64,000 bases of DNA from an uncultured Eubacteriales bacterium (lineage in GTDB: Bacteria; Bacillota; Clostridia; Oscillospirales; Acutalibacteraceae). Numbering within the stretch: the first letter of the stretch is position 1; each line of letters opens with the position of its first letter. The notes beneath the pieces are model-generated. The model saw nothing but the letters and a program-made list of their open reading frames with translations, did no database searches and was not told where the DNA came from. A program made the position numbers and the translations under genes. Shown here one piece after another: positions 44,142 to 52,893 of this stretch. The stretch is from NCBI GenBank assembly GCA_949292775.1, contig CASFBL010000001.1, positions 124,001-188,000 of the forward strand, given 5' to 3'.

Positions 44142-45227
44142 TTATTCGGCTTCAGATTCCCAGCCAAATTGATAGAACATATTGCTGCCGCAGTTGAATT
44201 GCAGCGTCTGATTGCCGAGGGATTCCAAAGAGCCCTCGCCGGTAACAGAAGCGGTTACCTGCATGTTCTTATCATAGGAAAGAGACAAAAGCTCATCGGT
44301 TACTGCGTTGAAGGTTGCCGTAATCACGCAGCCTTCGCAGGTGAAGTCGTAATTATCCACGGTAAACGAATTCTGCGGCTGGTTGATTTTGGAAAGAATA
44401 TCGGCTTTGTCGCGGAAGGTAATGGCTTTTTCCACAGAAGCCTTGTCCGATTTCAGGTGGATTTCTACGGTGCGGGTAAGCTCTGTAACAACCGGCTCCT
44501 CTTTAGAGTTGAGCTCTGTGGTGGGGGTAACGGAGGAATACAACACTTCAATATCGTCCATAGTGAGGGCGGAAACGGTGTCGGAGCCTTTCAGATACAA
44601 AATGTTCGTCAGGTCATCGCCCGCGTCGGTCTTGTTGTTTTCGCTGTTGGGAAGAAGCTTTTCTACACCCTGCATGGAGAAATCTTTAAACAGTTTCGCC
44701 GCTTTTGCAATGGTGCTGTCGGATTCGGAAACAACGCCGTCTTTGGTGAATTGAATGGTGCCGTCATCAACCCAGAAGTTCTCGGAATATACCGTAGCGG
44801 GTTTTTGCTGTTTGATTTGATTCGCGATCTGATTATAATAGGCAAGCACTTCTGCTTGATTTGCCGCGAGTGCCTCGCGGTCGCTTTCCGTCAGAAGCCC
44901 AAGCACCTTTTGGAACAGTTCCTCATCGCCGGAATAGCGGGACTTGAGATCGTTGTAGTTGAGTTCGATGGTCACATCATCGGTTTTTTCATCATAATTT
45001 TCAAACAGTGTGGCCAAAAGGTCAGCGGGCAGAACTTCCTTTAACTGCCCATATGTAAAGGTGAATTTCGCGTCTTTCAAATCAGTTTTTAAAGAAACAG
45101 CAACCGGTTCGGGACCTGTATCCTGATTAAACAGTGATTCCAGAGAGAAATCACAGGAGGTCAGCGAAACGGTGAGCAGTGCCAACGCGGCAATAACACA
45201 GATAAGTTTGCTCCATTTTGTGTGCAT
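44142..45227 (-). CDS. Secreted lipoprotein of unknown function
   Basis: A 361-residue protein with a hydrophobic leader and lipobox LTSC at about residues 22-25, so it should be anchored to the outer membrane face by lipid. The mature part contains repeats of Asp/Glu/Ser-rich helices and a C-terminal beta-rich region. Two Cys (in DFTCEGC) could form a disulfide. I do not recognise the family. It begins 25 bases after the membrane peptidase gene in the same direction and so is probably its operon partner. Confidence 0.7.
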   Translation of the reverse strand: MHTKWSKLICVIAALALLTVSLTSCDFSLESLFNQDTGPEPVAVSLKTDLKDAKFTFTYGQLKEVLPADLLATLFENYDEKTDDVTIELNYNDLKSRYSGDEELFQKVLGLLTESDREALAANQAEVLAYYNQIANQIKQQKPATVYSENFWVDDGTIQFTKDGVVSESDSTIAKAAKLFKDFSMQGVEKLLPNSENNKTDAGDDLTNILYLKGSDTVSALTMDDIEVLYSSVTPTTELNSKEEPVVTELTRTVEIHLKSDKASVEKAITFRDKADILSKINQPQNSFTVDNYDFTCEGCVITATFNAVTDELLSLSYDKNMQVTASVTGEGSLESLGNQTLQFNCGSNMFYQFGWESEAE

Positions 45228-45252
45228 AAGAAAAACCCCTTTATTTTGAATT

Positions 45253-46524
45253 TTATTGCTTTACAGAATACTGGTCTTTAAGCCCTTGCTCGTCAAACAG
45301 AAATGCAGTCTCGAGCAAGATGTCGATACCCGCTTCAATCGTTTTCGGGTCAAGGTTGTCAGCGGTATCCCCGCGGGTGTGATAATACCGGGCGGGCGCC
45401 GGGTCCATAGCCGCGAGCGCTACAGCTTTCATGCCGCCCTGCTGAATGGCGGCGGCGTCGGAAGAGCCGAAAAATACATTGGCATAGTCCAGATTATACC
45501 CGGCAATTTCCGTAGCGGTCTTCAGCATAACAGCCGCCTGGCTGTCGAGCTTTACCGTGCCGGACATGTCTTTGTTGTAAACGCCCATATAATCGAAATC
45601 GCGCAGGGTGTCGGTGGCGACGAAAACAGTTTCCACATTGTCTTCCCCCGCGTGTTTCTTTGCAAACGCTTTTGCACCGCGCAAGCCTGCTTCTTCACAA
45701 GCCATAGAGACGGCAACGACCTCTGTGTTTTCAAAGCGAATGTCGTTGGCGGCAAGATAGCGGAGCACCGCCATCGAAGCGAAAACGCCGGTCAGATTGT
45801 CGTTTGCGCCGGGCACGACCAGCTTCCAGTTGACAAAGAATGCACCGAGAAAAATGGGAATCAGCGTAACAAATGCGATTACAATCACGGTGATGTTCAG
45901 CCAGTTCGGAATGTTGAAGAAAGAAAGAATGTCTAAAACAACATGAACGAAAATAGAGCCGAACGCCAATGCAATCACGGTTGTGAGCAGCTTGCCGCCG
46001 CCGAGGTGCGTGTAGGTCCACTCGTAAGCGGAGTCGATATGTCCGCTGAAAATGATGCGGCGTTTGGTTTCGCCGGCGGCTTTTCTGCGGCAGACCACAT
46101 TACACGAGCGCCGTTTCGGGAAAAGCGGGTCCAAAAGCTGTTTGTAGAATAAAAATTCAAACACCATGAACAATAAGGAAAGAACAGAAAGCACCAGCGC
46201 CGCCGCGGTAAAGGCTGTTTGAGCGCCGTCGACGACATTAAATCGGCCGAGCAGCAGCAAAACGGCAGAAATGAACATGAGCACGACATCTAAAAGGACC
46301 CAGCCCATAAAGGCTTTGGGATGCAGCTCAAAATCTTCCACTTCCACAGAATCCGCAACATTTTTCATGGATTCTGCAACATAGGCCTGCGCTTTGCGCT
46401 CGCTTTCCTCGCCGGACTCACGCGGACCGATCTCCTTACAGACTTTCTTGATTTCACGAATCGTATAGTTTGTCATTTCCCGTCTGCGGGAAGGGTAGTT
46501 CGCATTGCTTTCTTTTGCAAGCAC
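45253..46524 (-). CDS. Membrane-embedded M28-family metallopeptidase
   Basis: A 423-residue M28 aminopeptidase-like protein. Zinc ligands and catalytic residues are in SGHIDSAYEW (His), PGANDNLTG (Asp), MACEEAGLRG (Glu pair), VATDTLRDF (Asp) and YYHTRGDTADN (His). Unusually, about four hydrophobic helices are present: two before the first ligand and about two between the first His and the second Asp. The metal site is thus assembled around a membrane insertion. GTG 46524 is 8 bases after GGAG and is the preferred start; ATG 46476 is an alternative. The topology and substrate are unknown. It heads the operon with the lipoprotein gene. Confidence 0.78.
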   Translation of the reverse strand: MLAKESNANYPSRRREMTNYTIREIKKVCKEIGPRESGEESERKAQAYVAESMKNVADSVEVEDFELHPKAFMGWVLLDVVLMFISAVLLLLGRFNVVDGAQTAFTAAALVLSVLSLLFMVFEFLFYKQLLDPLFPKRRSCNVVCRRKAAGETKRRIIFSGHIDSAYEWTYTHLGGGKLLTTVIALAFGSIFVHVVLDILSFFNIPNWLNITVIVIAFVTLIPIFLGAFFVNWKLVVPGANDNLTGVFASMAVLRYLAANDIRFENTEVVAVSMACEEAGLRGAKAFAKKHAGEDNVETVFVATDTLRDFDYMGVYNKDMSGTVKLDSQAAVMLKTATEIAGYNLDYANVFFGSSDAAAIQQGGMKAVALAAMDPAPARYYHTRGDTADNLDPKTIEAGIDILLETAFLFDEQGLKDQYSVKQ

Positions 46525-46654
46525 AAATATCACTCCGTTCGGGAAGCACCCGTTTCTTTATTAGTTATTTATTTTACCATAAAACACCTGTAAAGTCGAT
46601 AGAAATTTTATATCTTTTTTCACGGCTTTTTCCGAATGCCGAGCCGGAATACAG

Positions 46655-46683
46655 TTGACAAGTTTCCCCAAAAACTCTACAAT
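46655..46683 (+). promoter_or_regulatory. Sigma-A promoter of the VanY-type gene
   Basis: TTGACA (46655-46660), 17 bases, TACAAT (46678-46683). The spacer ends AAAAACTC directly before the -10, as in the promoter at 10911. Confidence 0.8.
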
Positions 46684-46725
46684 ATGAATCGGCGCAAAAA
46701 GCCGTACAGAAAGGATCTTATTTAC

Positions 46726-47577
46726 ATGCAGATAAAGATAAATCGAAGGACAATAAAAGCCAAAAGCATTCTGCTGGTGGTTTTGATTTTTCTGTTGGCG
46801 GTGCCGGCGGTCGGCTACGCGATAACAGAGAAAAAACAGCAGGACAAGCCTGCGGAATCGGTTACGGAAGAAGCGGTGCAAACCGAGCCCGAAACCGAAT
46901 CCCAAACACAGGCGGAAACCGAAACGCAGACCGAGCCTGCAACCGAAGCGGCACCGGTCACCTTGCCTGCGGCATCCACAGACGGCAGCCCGGTAATCGT
47001 TTCGCCGACCGGCGACAACTGGGAACTGACGCTTGTAAACCTGCAATACTGCCTGCCCGAGGGCTATGCGCCGGAGCTTGCCGCCGCGGTCGAGGGCAGC
47101 TCGGTGCAGTTAGACGCGCGCGTTGCCCCGGCCTATCAGAAAATGTATGACGCCGCAAAACAGGACGGCTGCACGCTGACGCCGTATTCCGGCTACCGTA
47201 CCTATGAACGGCAGGAGGATAATTTTAACCGCCGGGTCGAATCCTATGTCAAGCAGGGGTTTTCCGAAGCGGACGCCAAGAAAAAAACGCAGGAACGCAT
47301 TTTGCCTGCGGGCTGTTCCGAGCACAACATGGGCTTTGCCATGGATATCGTGAGCGCAAGCGCGGATTTTGTGAACACGAAAGAATTCACATGGCTTTGC
47401 GAGCACGCCTATGAATACGGGTTTATTCTGCGCTATCCGGAAAACAAGACCGAAATCACCGGCGTGATGTATGAGCCGTGGCACTGGCGCTATGTCGGCG
47501 AAAAAGCTGCCAAAGAGATACACGAGAGCGGCCAGTGCTTAGAAGAATATCTTGCGGCAAAAAGTGCCGAACAATAA
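46726..47577 (+). CDS. D-alanyl-D-alanine carboxypeptidase, VanY/M15B family
   Basis: A 283-residue protein with an N-terminal membrane anchor (about 14-34), a Glu/Thr/Pro/Gln-rich stalk (about 40-80) and an extracellular M15B domain. The motifs are SGYRTYERQ (about 157), the zinc-binding SEHNMGFAMD (about 204-213) and EPWHWRYVG (about 254-262). It should trim D-Ala from the peptide stems of peptidoglycan. ATG 46726 with AAAGGA is the start. The GH35 gene follows 23 bases later. It is probably housekeeping cell-wall maturation rather than vancomycin resistance, as no van genes are present. Confidence 0.9.
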   Translation: MQIKINRRTIKAKSILLVVLIFLLAVPAVGYAITEKKQQDKPAESVTEEAVQTEPETESQTQAETETQTEPATEAAPVTLPAASTDGSPVIVSPTGDNWELTLVNLQYCLPEGYAPELAAAVEGSSVQLDARVAPAYQKMYDAAKQDGCTLTPYSGYRTYERQEDNFNRRVESYVKQGFSEADAKKKTQERILPAGCSEHNMGFAMDIVSASADFVNTKEFTWLCEHAYEYGFILRYPENKTEITGVMYEPWHWRYVGEKAAKEIHESGQCLEEYLAAKSAEQ

Positions 47578-47600
47578 ATGGAACCCAGCGGGAGGCAATT

Positions 47601-49385
47601 ATGTTTACCATTGAAAACGGACAATTTTCTTTAGACGGCAAGCCAATTCACATTTATTCAGGCGCGATGCACTATTTCCGTGTGCCGCGCGAATATTGGG
47701 AAGACCGGCTTTTAAAGCTCAAAGCGGCGGGTTTTAACACCGTTGAAACCTATGTCTGCTGGAATCTTCACGAGCCAAAGCCCGGCGAGTTCCACTTTGA
47801 CGGCATGCTGGATATTTCGGAATATCTGCGTTTGGCCCAGAAAGTCGGGCTGTATGCGATTGTCCGTCCCGGCCCGTACATATGCGCCGAGTGGGATTTC
47901 GGCGGCTTCCCGGCATGGCTTTTGCAAGATAAAAACATGCAGCTGCGCTGCAACTATGCACCCTATCTCGCCTGTGTGCGCCGGTATTATGAGGCGCTTT
48001 CGAAAGAACTGCAGCCGCATTTAGAGAAAAACGGCGGGAACATCATCGCCATGCAGGTTGAAAATGAATACGGCAGCTATGGCGACGACAAGGCTTATCT
48101 TTCTGCGGTGCGCGATATCATGGAAGAAGTCGGCATGGACGCGCTTCTGTTCACTTCCGACGGTGATTGCGACTGGATGCTGTCCGGCGGCGGACTTCCC
48201 GATGTGTTTAAGGTCATGAATTTCGGCAGCCGCGCAAAATGGCTTTTGCCGAAACTTGATAAATACCAGAAAAACATGCCCTATATGTGCGGCGAATTTT
48301 GGTGCGGCTGGTTTGACCACTGGGGCGACCGACACCACACCCGCAAGGCGTCAGAAGTGGTCTCCGAGATTGAAAGCTTCTTGAAAATGGACGCCAGCTT
48401 CAACATGTATATGTTCCACGGCGGCACCAACTTCGGGTTTACCGCGGGCGCAAATTACGGCAAACAGTTTGAGCCGACCGTCACAAGCTATGATTACAGC
48501 GCGCTTCTCAATGAGTGGGGCGGTTATACAGACACCTACCATGCTGTTCGAAAGCTGCTTTGCGAAAAACAGGGCATCACACCGCCGTCGCTTCCCGCTG
48601 AGCCGAAGTGGCAGAATATCGGTGAAGTGAAGCTCACAGAAAAAGCGAGCCTTTTCGACAATTTAGACACGATTGCAGAAAAGCACAGTATTGCAGCGCC
48701 CGAAAGCATGGAATATTTCGGGCAGAATTTCGGCTGTATTTTATATTCTGTTACCATGAAAGGCACTTATGAGCCGGGCAAGCTCTGTGTGGAGGGCGTG
48801 CACGACAACGCCTATCTGTTTATTGACGGAAAGCTCAAAAAGACCTATTACCGCCACGAAAACCCGCAAATGAAAGACAACGACGGGTTTACCGTTTTGC
48901 TGCCGGGCTTTAAAGGCGAACGAAAAATCGACATTTTGGTAAGCGGCATGGGGCGTGTGAATTACGGCAAACACCTCTATGACCGAAAGGGTCTTGCGCG
49001 CGTTACCTTCGGCAATCAGATTTTGTTTGGTTTCGATGTCTACACAATACCGCTTGACAATATCGAAAAGGTTCGCTATCAAGCAACAAATGCGAAAACC
49101 GGGCCGATGTTTTACAAGGGCACTTTCCGCGCGTCGACCGATGCAGATTGCTTTGTGGATACCACAGGCTTCAAAAAAGGCTGTGTTTATATCAACGGCT
49201 TTAATCTCGGGCGCTATTGGGAGATAGGCCCCCAGGTCACGCTTTATGTGCCGAAAGGCATTTTGAAGGAAGAAAACGAAATCGTGGTGTTTGAAGAAGA
49301 AGGCGCCGCTTGCAGCAGCGTGCAGATCATCGATGCCCCGAAACTGGAAAAAGAGAAAAAGCGTTTTTGCTTTTTCAAAAAATAA
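47601..49385 (+). CDS. Beta-galactosidase (GH35)
   Basis: A 594-residue retaining beta-galactosidase of family GH35. The N-terminal TIM barrel has YSGAMHYFRVPREYW and RPGPYICAEWDFGGFPAWL (about 81-99). The acid/base Glu is in VENEYGSYG (about 156) and the nucleophile Glu in CGEFWCGWFDHWG (about 234). C-terminal jelly-roll domains follow from about 390. No signal peptide, so it works on imported galactosides such as fragments of mucin or milk glycans, feeding the galactokinase-family enzyme. ATG 47601 follows GGGAGG. The sialidase-like gene is 25 bases downstream. Confidence 0.93.
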   Translation: MFTIENGQFSLDGKPIHIYSGAMHYFRVPREYWEDRLLKLKAAGFNTVETYVCWNLHEPKPGEFHFDGMLDISEYLRLAQKVGLYAIVRPGPYICAEWDFGGFPAWLLQDKNMQLRCNYAPYLACVRRYYEALSKELQPHLEKNGGNIIAMQVENEYGSYGDDKAYLSAVRDIMEEVGMDALLFTSDGDCDWMLSGGGLPDVFKVMNFGSRAKWLLPKLDKYQKNMPYMCGEFWCGWFDHWGDRHHTRKASEVVSEIESFLKMDASFNMYMFHGGTNFGFTAGANYGKQFEPTVTSYDYSALLNEWGGYTDTYHAVRKLLCEKQGITPPSLPAEPKWQNIGEVKLTEKASLFDNLDTIAEKHSIAAPESMEYFGQNFGCILYSVTMKGTYEPGKLCVEGVHDNAYLFIDGKLKKTYYRHENPQMKDNDGFTVLLPGFKGERKIDILVSGMGRVNYGKHLYDRKGLARVTFGNQILFGFDVYTIPLDNIEKVRYQATNAKTGPMFYKGTFRASTDADCFVDTTGFKKGCVYINGFNLGRYWEIGPQVTLYVPKGILKEENEIVVFEEEGAACSSVQIIDAPKLEKEKKRFCFFKK

Positions 49386-49410
49386 GCCTTACAGAGCGGA
49401 GGTCACAACT

Positions 49411-50718
49411 ATGTTTCTGAAAAGCAAATATAAAACCCCCGGCAAAGATTATACCATTCCCCAAATCGATTTGAGCCAAAAGCCTGATGCACTTCCCGCA
49501 GAACTTGACTATCTGTTCCAGAACACGGTGGTGGATGACAGCAAAGGTTATCTCGGGCACCCCGACTCGATTCTTTTGCGGGATGGCAGGCTCCTGACCT
49601 TTTACCCCGAGGGGCACGGCAAGGGAAAGACTCTTTCTAAAATCAGCACAGACGGCGGCAAAAGTTATTCGGAAACCATTCAGAATCCGCCGAAAAGCTG
49701 GGAAAAATCCCGCGAGACCCCGACGGTTTACCGTTTGGAATTCTCCGAACATACTTGGCCGGATAAGCTGATTCTCATCTGCGGCAATCCGAAATGGCCG
49801 GGCGCGCCGACGACGGGCGGGTTTAACTGCTCGGTTTCATCTGACGAGGGGAAAACCTGGAGCGAATACCAACTGTTTTATGGAAAAGACGACCCGGAAT
49901 ACACCTGTGTTCCGGTGGTGTCTATGAGCACGCTCGTGCGCTTAAAAGAAAACGGCCGCTTTGTAGATAAATGGATGGGCTTGTTCCATGAGCGTAATTT
50001 TGTCAATTACAAAACCATCCTTACCTTTGACGAAGCGGGAAACATGCACTGGTCAAAGCCGCAGCCGTATTTTTCGGCATATCGGAAAATGGAAAAGCGC
50101 TCCAACATGTGCGAAGTGGCGTGCGTGCGTTCTAACGGCGGGACCGGCGATGAGCTGATGCTCATTACCCGCAGCAATTCTAAAAAAATCAATTCGCTTT
50201 TAAGCTTTTCTCAAGATGAGGGCAAAACTTGGTCCGAGCCCCAAGAAGCGCCCGCCGCGCTCAACGGTGAACGCCACAAAGCGGTGTATCTTCCCGACGG
50301 CCGGCTGTTCATCACTTTCCGCTCTATTGAGCGTGACCGTGAAAAGCTGAAGAAAAATTATGAAAAAAAGTCGATGAAATGGTATTCTGAGGGCTGGATT
50401 GCGTGGGTCGGCACTTACGACGACTTGAAAAACGGCAGAGAAGGGCAATACCGCATTAAAATTGCACACACTTATTTAGACAACCAAAACGAACCCACCG
50501 TCACTGCCAACGCCGACACCGGGTATTGCGGTAATGTCGTGCTGCCCGACGGTACGGTCGTCACCGCCTCTTACGGTATTTTCAGCACAGAAAAGAAAGC
50601 ATCCGGGGTCTATTTGACCGACAAGGGGCTGCAGGCTCGCAAGACCAGCATCGTCTCTAAGCGCCTGCGCCTTTCCGATGTGGAACAGCTTCTGCCGCCC
50701 GCCAAAAATAAGGCTTGA
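49411..50718 (+). CDS. Sialidase-like six-bladed beta-propeller (exo-alpha-sialidase/BNR family)
   Basis: A 435-residue protein with at least three Asp-box repeats (STDGGKSYS, SSDEGKTWS and SQDEGKTWS) and sialidase-type arginine segments (RDGRLLTF, RHKAVYLPDGRLFITFRS). It belongs to the sialidase superfamily. The full set of active-site residues (FRIP arginine triad) is not clear, so activity on sialic acid is uncertain; relatives may act on other glycans. No signal peptide. It is preceded by GCGGAGG and probably co-transcribed with the GH35 gene. The infC promoter -35 overlaps its stop codon. Confidence 0.78.
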   Translation: MFLKSKYKTPGKDYTIPQIDLSQKPDALPAELDYLFQNTVVDDSKGYLGHPDSILLRDGRLLTFYPEGHGKGKTLSKISTDGGKSYSETIQNPPKSWEKSRETPTVYRLEFSEHTWPDKLILICGNPKWPGAPTTGGFNCSVSSDEGKTWSEYQLFYGKDDPEYTCVPVVSMSTLVRLKENGRFVDKWMGLFHERNFVNYKTILTFDEAGNMHWSKPQPYFSAYRKMEKRSNMCEVACVRSNGGTGDELMLITRSNSKKINSLLSFSQDEGKTWSEPQEAPAALNGERHKAVYLPDGRLFITFRSIERDREKLKKNYEKKSMKWYSEGWIAWVGTYDDLKNGREGQYRIKIAHTYLDNQNEPTVTANADTGYCGNVVLPDGTVVTASYGIFSTEKKASGVYLTDKGLQARKTSIVSKRLRLSDVEQLLPPAKNKA

Positions 50719-50743
50719 CATTTAGGCACGAAAGTAGTATCAT
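50715..50743 (+). promoter_or_regulatory. Sigma-A promoter of infC-rpmI-rplT
   Basis: TTGACA (50715-50720), 17 bases and TATCAT (50738-50743). The -35 overlaps the TGA stop of the preceding gene. Confidence 0.8.
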
Positions 50744-50744
50744 A

Positions 50745-50892
50745 TCAGCACAATAAAGAAGAACGGCCCGTTCTCACCTGTGATTGTCTATGAAACAGGT
50801 CAATACAAATTCTCTTATGGGGAAAGTGTGTATTGCAGCGTGAACGGTCTTCGTTCACGCTTTTTGAATTTTAAGGAGTGATTGCGACCAGT
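50745..50892 (+). promoter_or_regulatory. infC leader with transcription attenuator
   Basis: The 5' leader contains an intrinsic terminator, AGCGTGAACG (50837-50846) pairing with CGTTCACGCT (50852-50861), then TTTTT, just before the infC Shine-Dalgarno. In Bacillus subtilis a leader of this layout is controlled by binding of L20, which stabilises the terminator; the product of rplT in the same operon makes the same control likely here. An upstream anti-terminator pairing (around CCTGTG/CACAGG-like segments near 50778-50800) is only suggested. Confidence 0.65.
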
Positions 50893-51399
50893 ATGAAAGA
50901 AATGCAGATCAATGAACAAATCCGCGACCGTGAAGTCCGTGTGATCAGCAGCACGGGAGAGCAGCTCGGCATCATGTCCGCCAAGGACGCGCTCAAAAAG
51001 GCGGAGGAAAAGAACCTCGACCTTGTGAAAATCGCGCCCACTGCGAAACCGCCCGTCTGCAAAATCATGGATTACGGGAAATACCGCTTTGAACAGGCCA
51101 AGCGCGAAAAAGAAGCGCGCAAAAACCAGAAAGTGGTCGAAATTAAAGAGATCCGTCTTTCTCTCAACATTGATACGCATGACTTTCAGACGAAGGTCAA
51201 TCACGCTGAGAAATTTTTGAAAGCCGGCAACAAGGTCAAGGTCTCCATCCGCTTCCGCGGCCGTGAAATGGCGCACCCCGAGCTGGGGCTCACTTCTATG
51301 GAGAAATTTGCCGAGGCGTGCCAGGAGTTTTCCAGCGTTGAAAAGCCCGCAAAGCTTGAGGGCAGACAGATGCTGATGTTCTTAGCACCCGCGAAATAA
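50893..51399 (+). CDS. infC: Translation initiation factor IF-3
   Basis: A roughly 168-residue two-domain protein: MQINEQIRDREVRVI at the N-terminus and IRLSLNIDTHDFQTKVNHAEKF in the C-domain. It prevents 50S joining and checks the start codon on the 30S subunit. The true start is uncertain. AAGGAG ends at 50878; ATG 50893 is 14 bases away, whereas in-frame ATT 50881 is very close, and infC is famous for using a rare ATT start. GTG 50878 overlaps the ribosome-binding site. ATG 50893 is given as a conservative choice. Confidence 0.92.
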   Translation: MKEMQINEQIRDREVRVISSTGEQLGIMSAKDALKKAEEKNLDLVKIAPTAKPPVCKIMDYGKYRFEQAKREKEARKNQKVVEIKEIRLSLNIDTHDFQTKVNHAEKFLKAGNKVKVSIRFRGREMAHPELGLTSMEKFAEACQEFSSVEKPAKLEGRQMLMFLAPAK

Positions 51400-51426
51400 G
51401 TATTTATATTTTCAGGAGGAATTGAA

Positions 51427-51624
51427 ATGCCTAAGATCAAAACCCATTCCGGAGCAAAAAAACGCTTCAAATTGTCCAAAAACGGCAAGCCCATCCGTGC
51501 GCATGCCAATAAGTCCCACATCCTGACGAAGAAGAGCACCAAGCGCAAAAGAAATCTTCGTAAGACAGCTGTTGCGGATACAACCAACCAGAAACAGATT
51601 AAGCGTCTTGTTCCTTATAAATAA
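51427..51624 (+). CDS. rpmI: 50S ribosomal protein L35
   Basis: A 65-residue highly basic protein, [20 protein letters not shown] at the start with [17 protein letters not shown] in the middle, typical L35. It is 27 bases after infC with CAGGAGG. Confidence 0.97.
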   Translation: MPKIKTHSGAKKRFKLSKNGKPIRAHANKSHILTKKSTKRKRNLRKTAVADTTNQKQIKRLVPYK

Positions 51625-51672
51625 TCGAGGCGGTTTTCCCGCACAGACAGAATAAATCGGAGGTAACTTACA

Positions 51673-52029
51673 ATGGCACGAATCAAAGGTGCGATGATGA
51701 CTCGCAAAAGAAGAAATAAAACCCTGAAGCTGGCAAAGGGCTACTACGGCTCCAAGAGCAGACTTTTCAAAACCGCAAAGCAGGCGGTCATGAAGTCCGG
51801 CCAGTATGCATATATCGGCAGAAAACAGAAGAAGAGAGATTTCAGAAGACTTTGGATCACCCGCATTTCTGCGGCGTGCAAGATGAACGGCATGAATTAT
51901 TCCACCTTCATCAACGGTCTTAAAAAAGCCGGCATTGACTTAAACCGCAAAATGCTTTCCGAAATTGCAATTGCGGATCCCGCCGCTTTTACCGCTCTTA
52001 CCGAGCAGGCAAAAGCTGCACTTAAATAA
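51673..52029 (+). CDS. rplT: 50S ribosomal protein L20
   Basis: A 118-residue protein, [20 protein letters not shown] at the start, with [18 protein letters not shown] and [20 protein letters not shown]20 is essential for early 50S assembly and in Bacillus represses its own operon through the leader. A terminator follows. Confidence 0.97.
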   Translation: MARIKGAMMTRKRRNKTLKLAKGYYGSKSRLFKTAKQAVMKSGQYAYIGRKQKKRDFRRLWITRISAACKMNGMNYSTFINGLKKAGIDLNRKMLSEIAIADPAAFTALTEQAKAALK

Positions 52030-52032
52030 GCT

Positions 52033-52074
52033 AAAACCACGCCTTGCAACACCGGGGCGTGGTTTCCGTTTTCT
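52033..52074 (+). terminator. Intrinsic terminator of infC-rpmI-rplT
   Basis: AAACCACGCC (52034-52043) pairs with GGCGTGGTTT (52056-52065), followed by CCGTTTTCTT. The tract is imperfect, so some read-through into the methyltransferase gene is possible. Confidence 0.7.
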
Positions 52075-52110
52075 TGAAAACCTGCAAAAATTGTCGGGTC
52101 GGGGGCGTCT

Positions 52111-52893
52111 ATGGAACTTGTCCGCATTCAAAGCCGAAACAATGAAGCCGTAAAAGCATTTTGTAAATTGTCCGAAAGCCGAAAAGCGCGCCGCGAAAGC
52201 GGGCTGTTTACGCTGGAGGGCTTGCGTTTGTGCGCCGATTGCGCACAAAGTGGCTTTTCCGTGGAAGCCTTGTTTATTACCGAAGCGGTGCTCGAAAAGG
52301 GCGGTGACCGCGTAGAAAAACTGCTTTCTTCGGCAAAGACGGCATATTGCATTTCTGAAAGCGTTGCCGAAAAACTTTCCGATACCGTGACCACACAAGG
52401 CGTTTTTTGCACCGTGCAAATGCCGGAAAGCACCACATTTACTGTCGAAAAAGGTGGGCGCTATCTCGCGCTTGAGCAAGTGCAAAACCCGCAAAATCTC
52501 GGCGCGGCAGCTCGAACGGCGGAAGCACTCGGCATTACGGGGCTTGTCGTCAGCGGCGGCTGTGACCGTTTTAACCCGAAAGCCCTGCGCGCGTCTATGG
52601 GCTCGCTTCTGCGCCTTCCCGTCATGCAGGTCGAAGACATGGCTTCTTGGTTAAAAGCGCAAAACGAAACCGTGCTGACCCTCGCCACTGTGCCCGATAT
52701 GACGGCGACAAGCATTTGTACGCTGGACTTTTCCGGCGGCGCGATTGCCGTCATTGGCAACGAGGGCAACGGCGTTTCCGACGCGGTGCTTGCCGCGGTG
52801 CGCGAGCGCGTCACCATTCCGATGCGCGGCGCGGCGGAGTCTTTGAACGCATCTGCGGCGGCGACCATAACCATGTGGGAAATGATGCGATGA
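52111..52893 (+). CDS. TrmH/SpoU-family RNA 2'-O-methyltransferase
   Basis: A 260-residue SPOUT methyltransferase. The N-terminal substrate-binding part (about 1-100) precedes a knotted AdoMet domain with motif 1 NPQNLGAAARTAEALG (about 127-142), motif 2 AVIGNEGNGVSDAV and motif 3 IPMRGAAESLNASAAATI near the end. Members methylate the 2'-OH of rRNA or tRNA; the exact target is not predictable. A gene like this often follows rplT in Firmicutes. The last bases overlap dprA. Confidence 0.88.
   Translation: MELVRIQSRNNEAVKAFCKLSESRKARRESGLFTLEGLRLCADCAQSGFSVEALFITEAVLEKGGDRVEKLLSSAKTAYCISESVAEKLSDTVTTQGVFCTVQMPESTTFTVEKGGRYLALEQVQNPQNLGAAARTAEALGITGLVVSGGCDRFNPKALRASMGSLLRLPVMQVEDMASWLKAQNETVLTLATVPDMTATSICTLDFSGGAIAVIGNEGNGVSDAVLAAVRERVTIPMRGAAESLNASAAATITMWEMMR

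Noticed and set aside
46726-47577. Vancomycin-resistance gene vanY
   Set aside because: No vanH, vanA/B-type ligase or vanX is nearby; VanY-family carboxypeptidases are common in ordinary cell-wall maturation.
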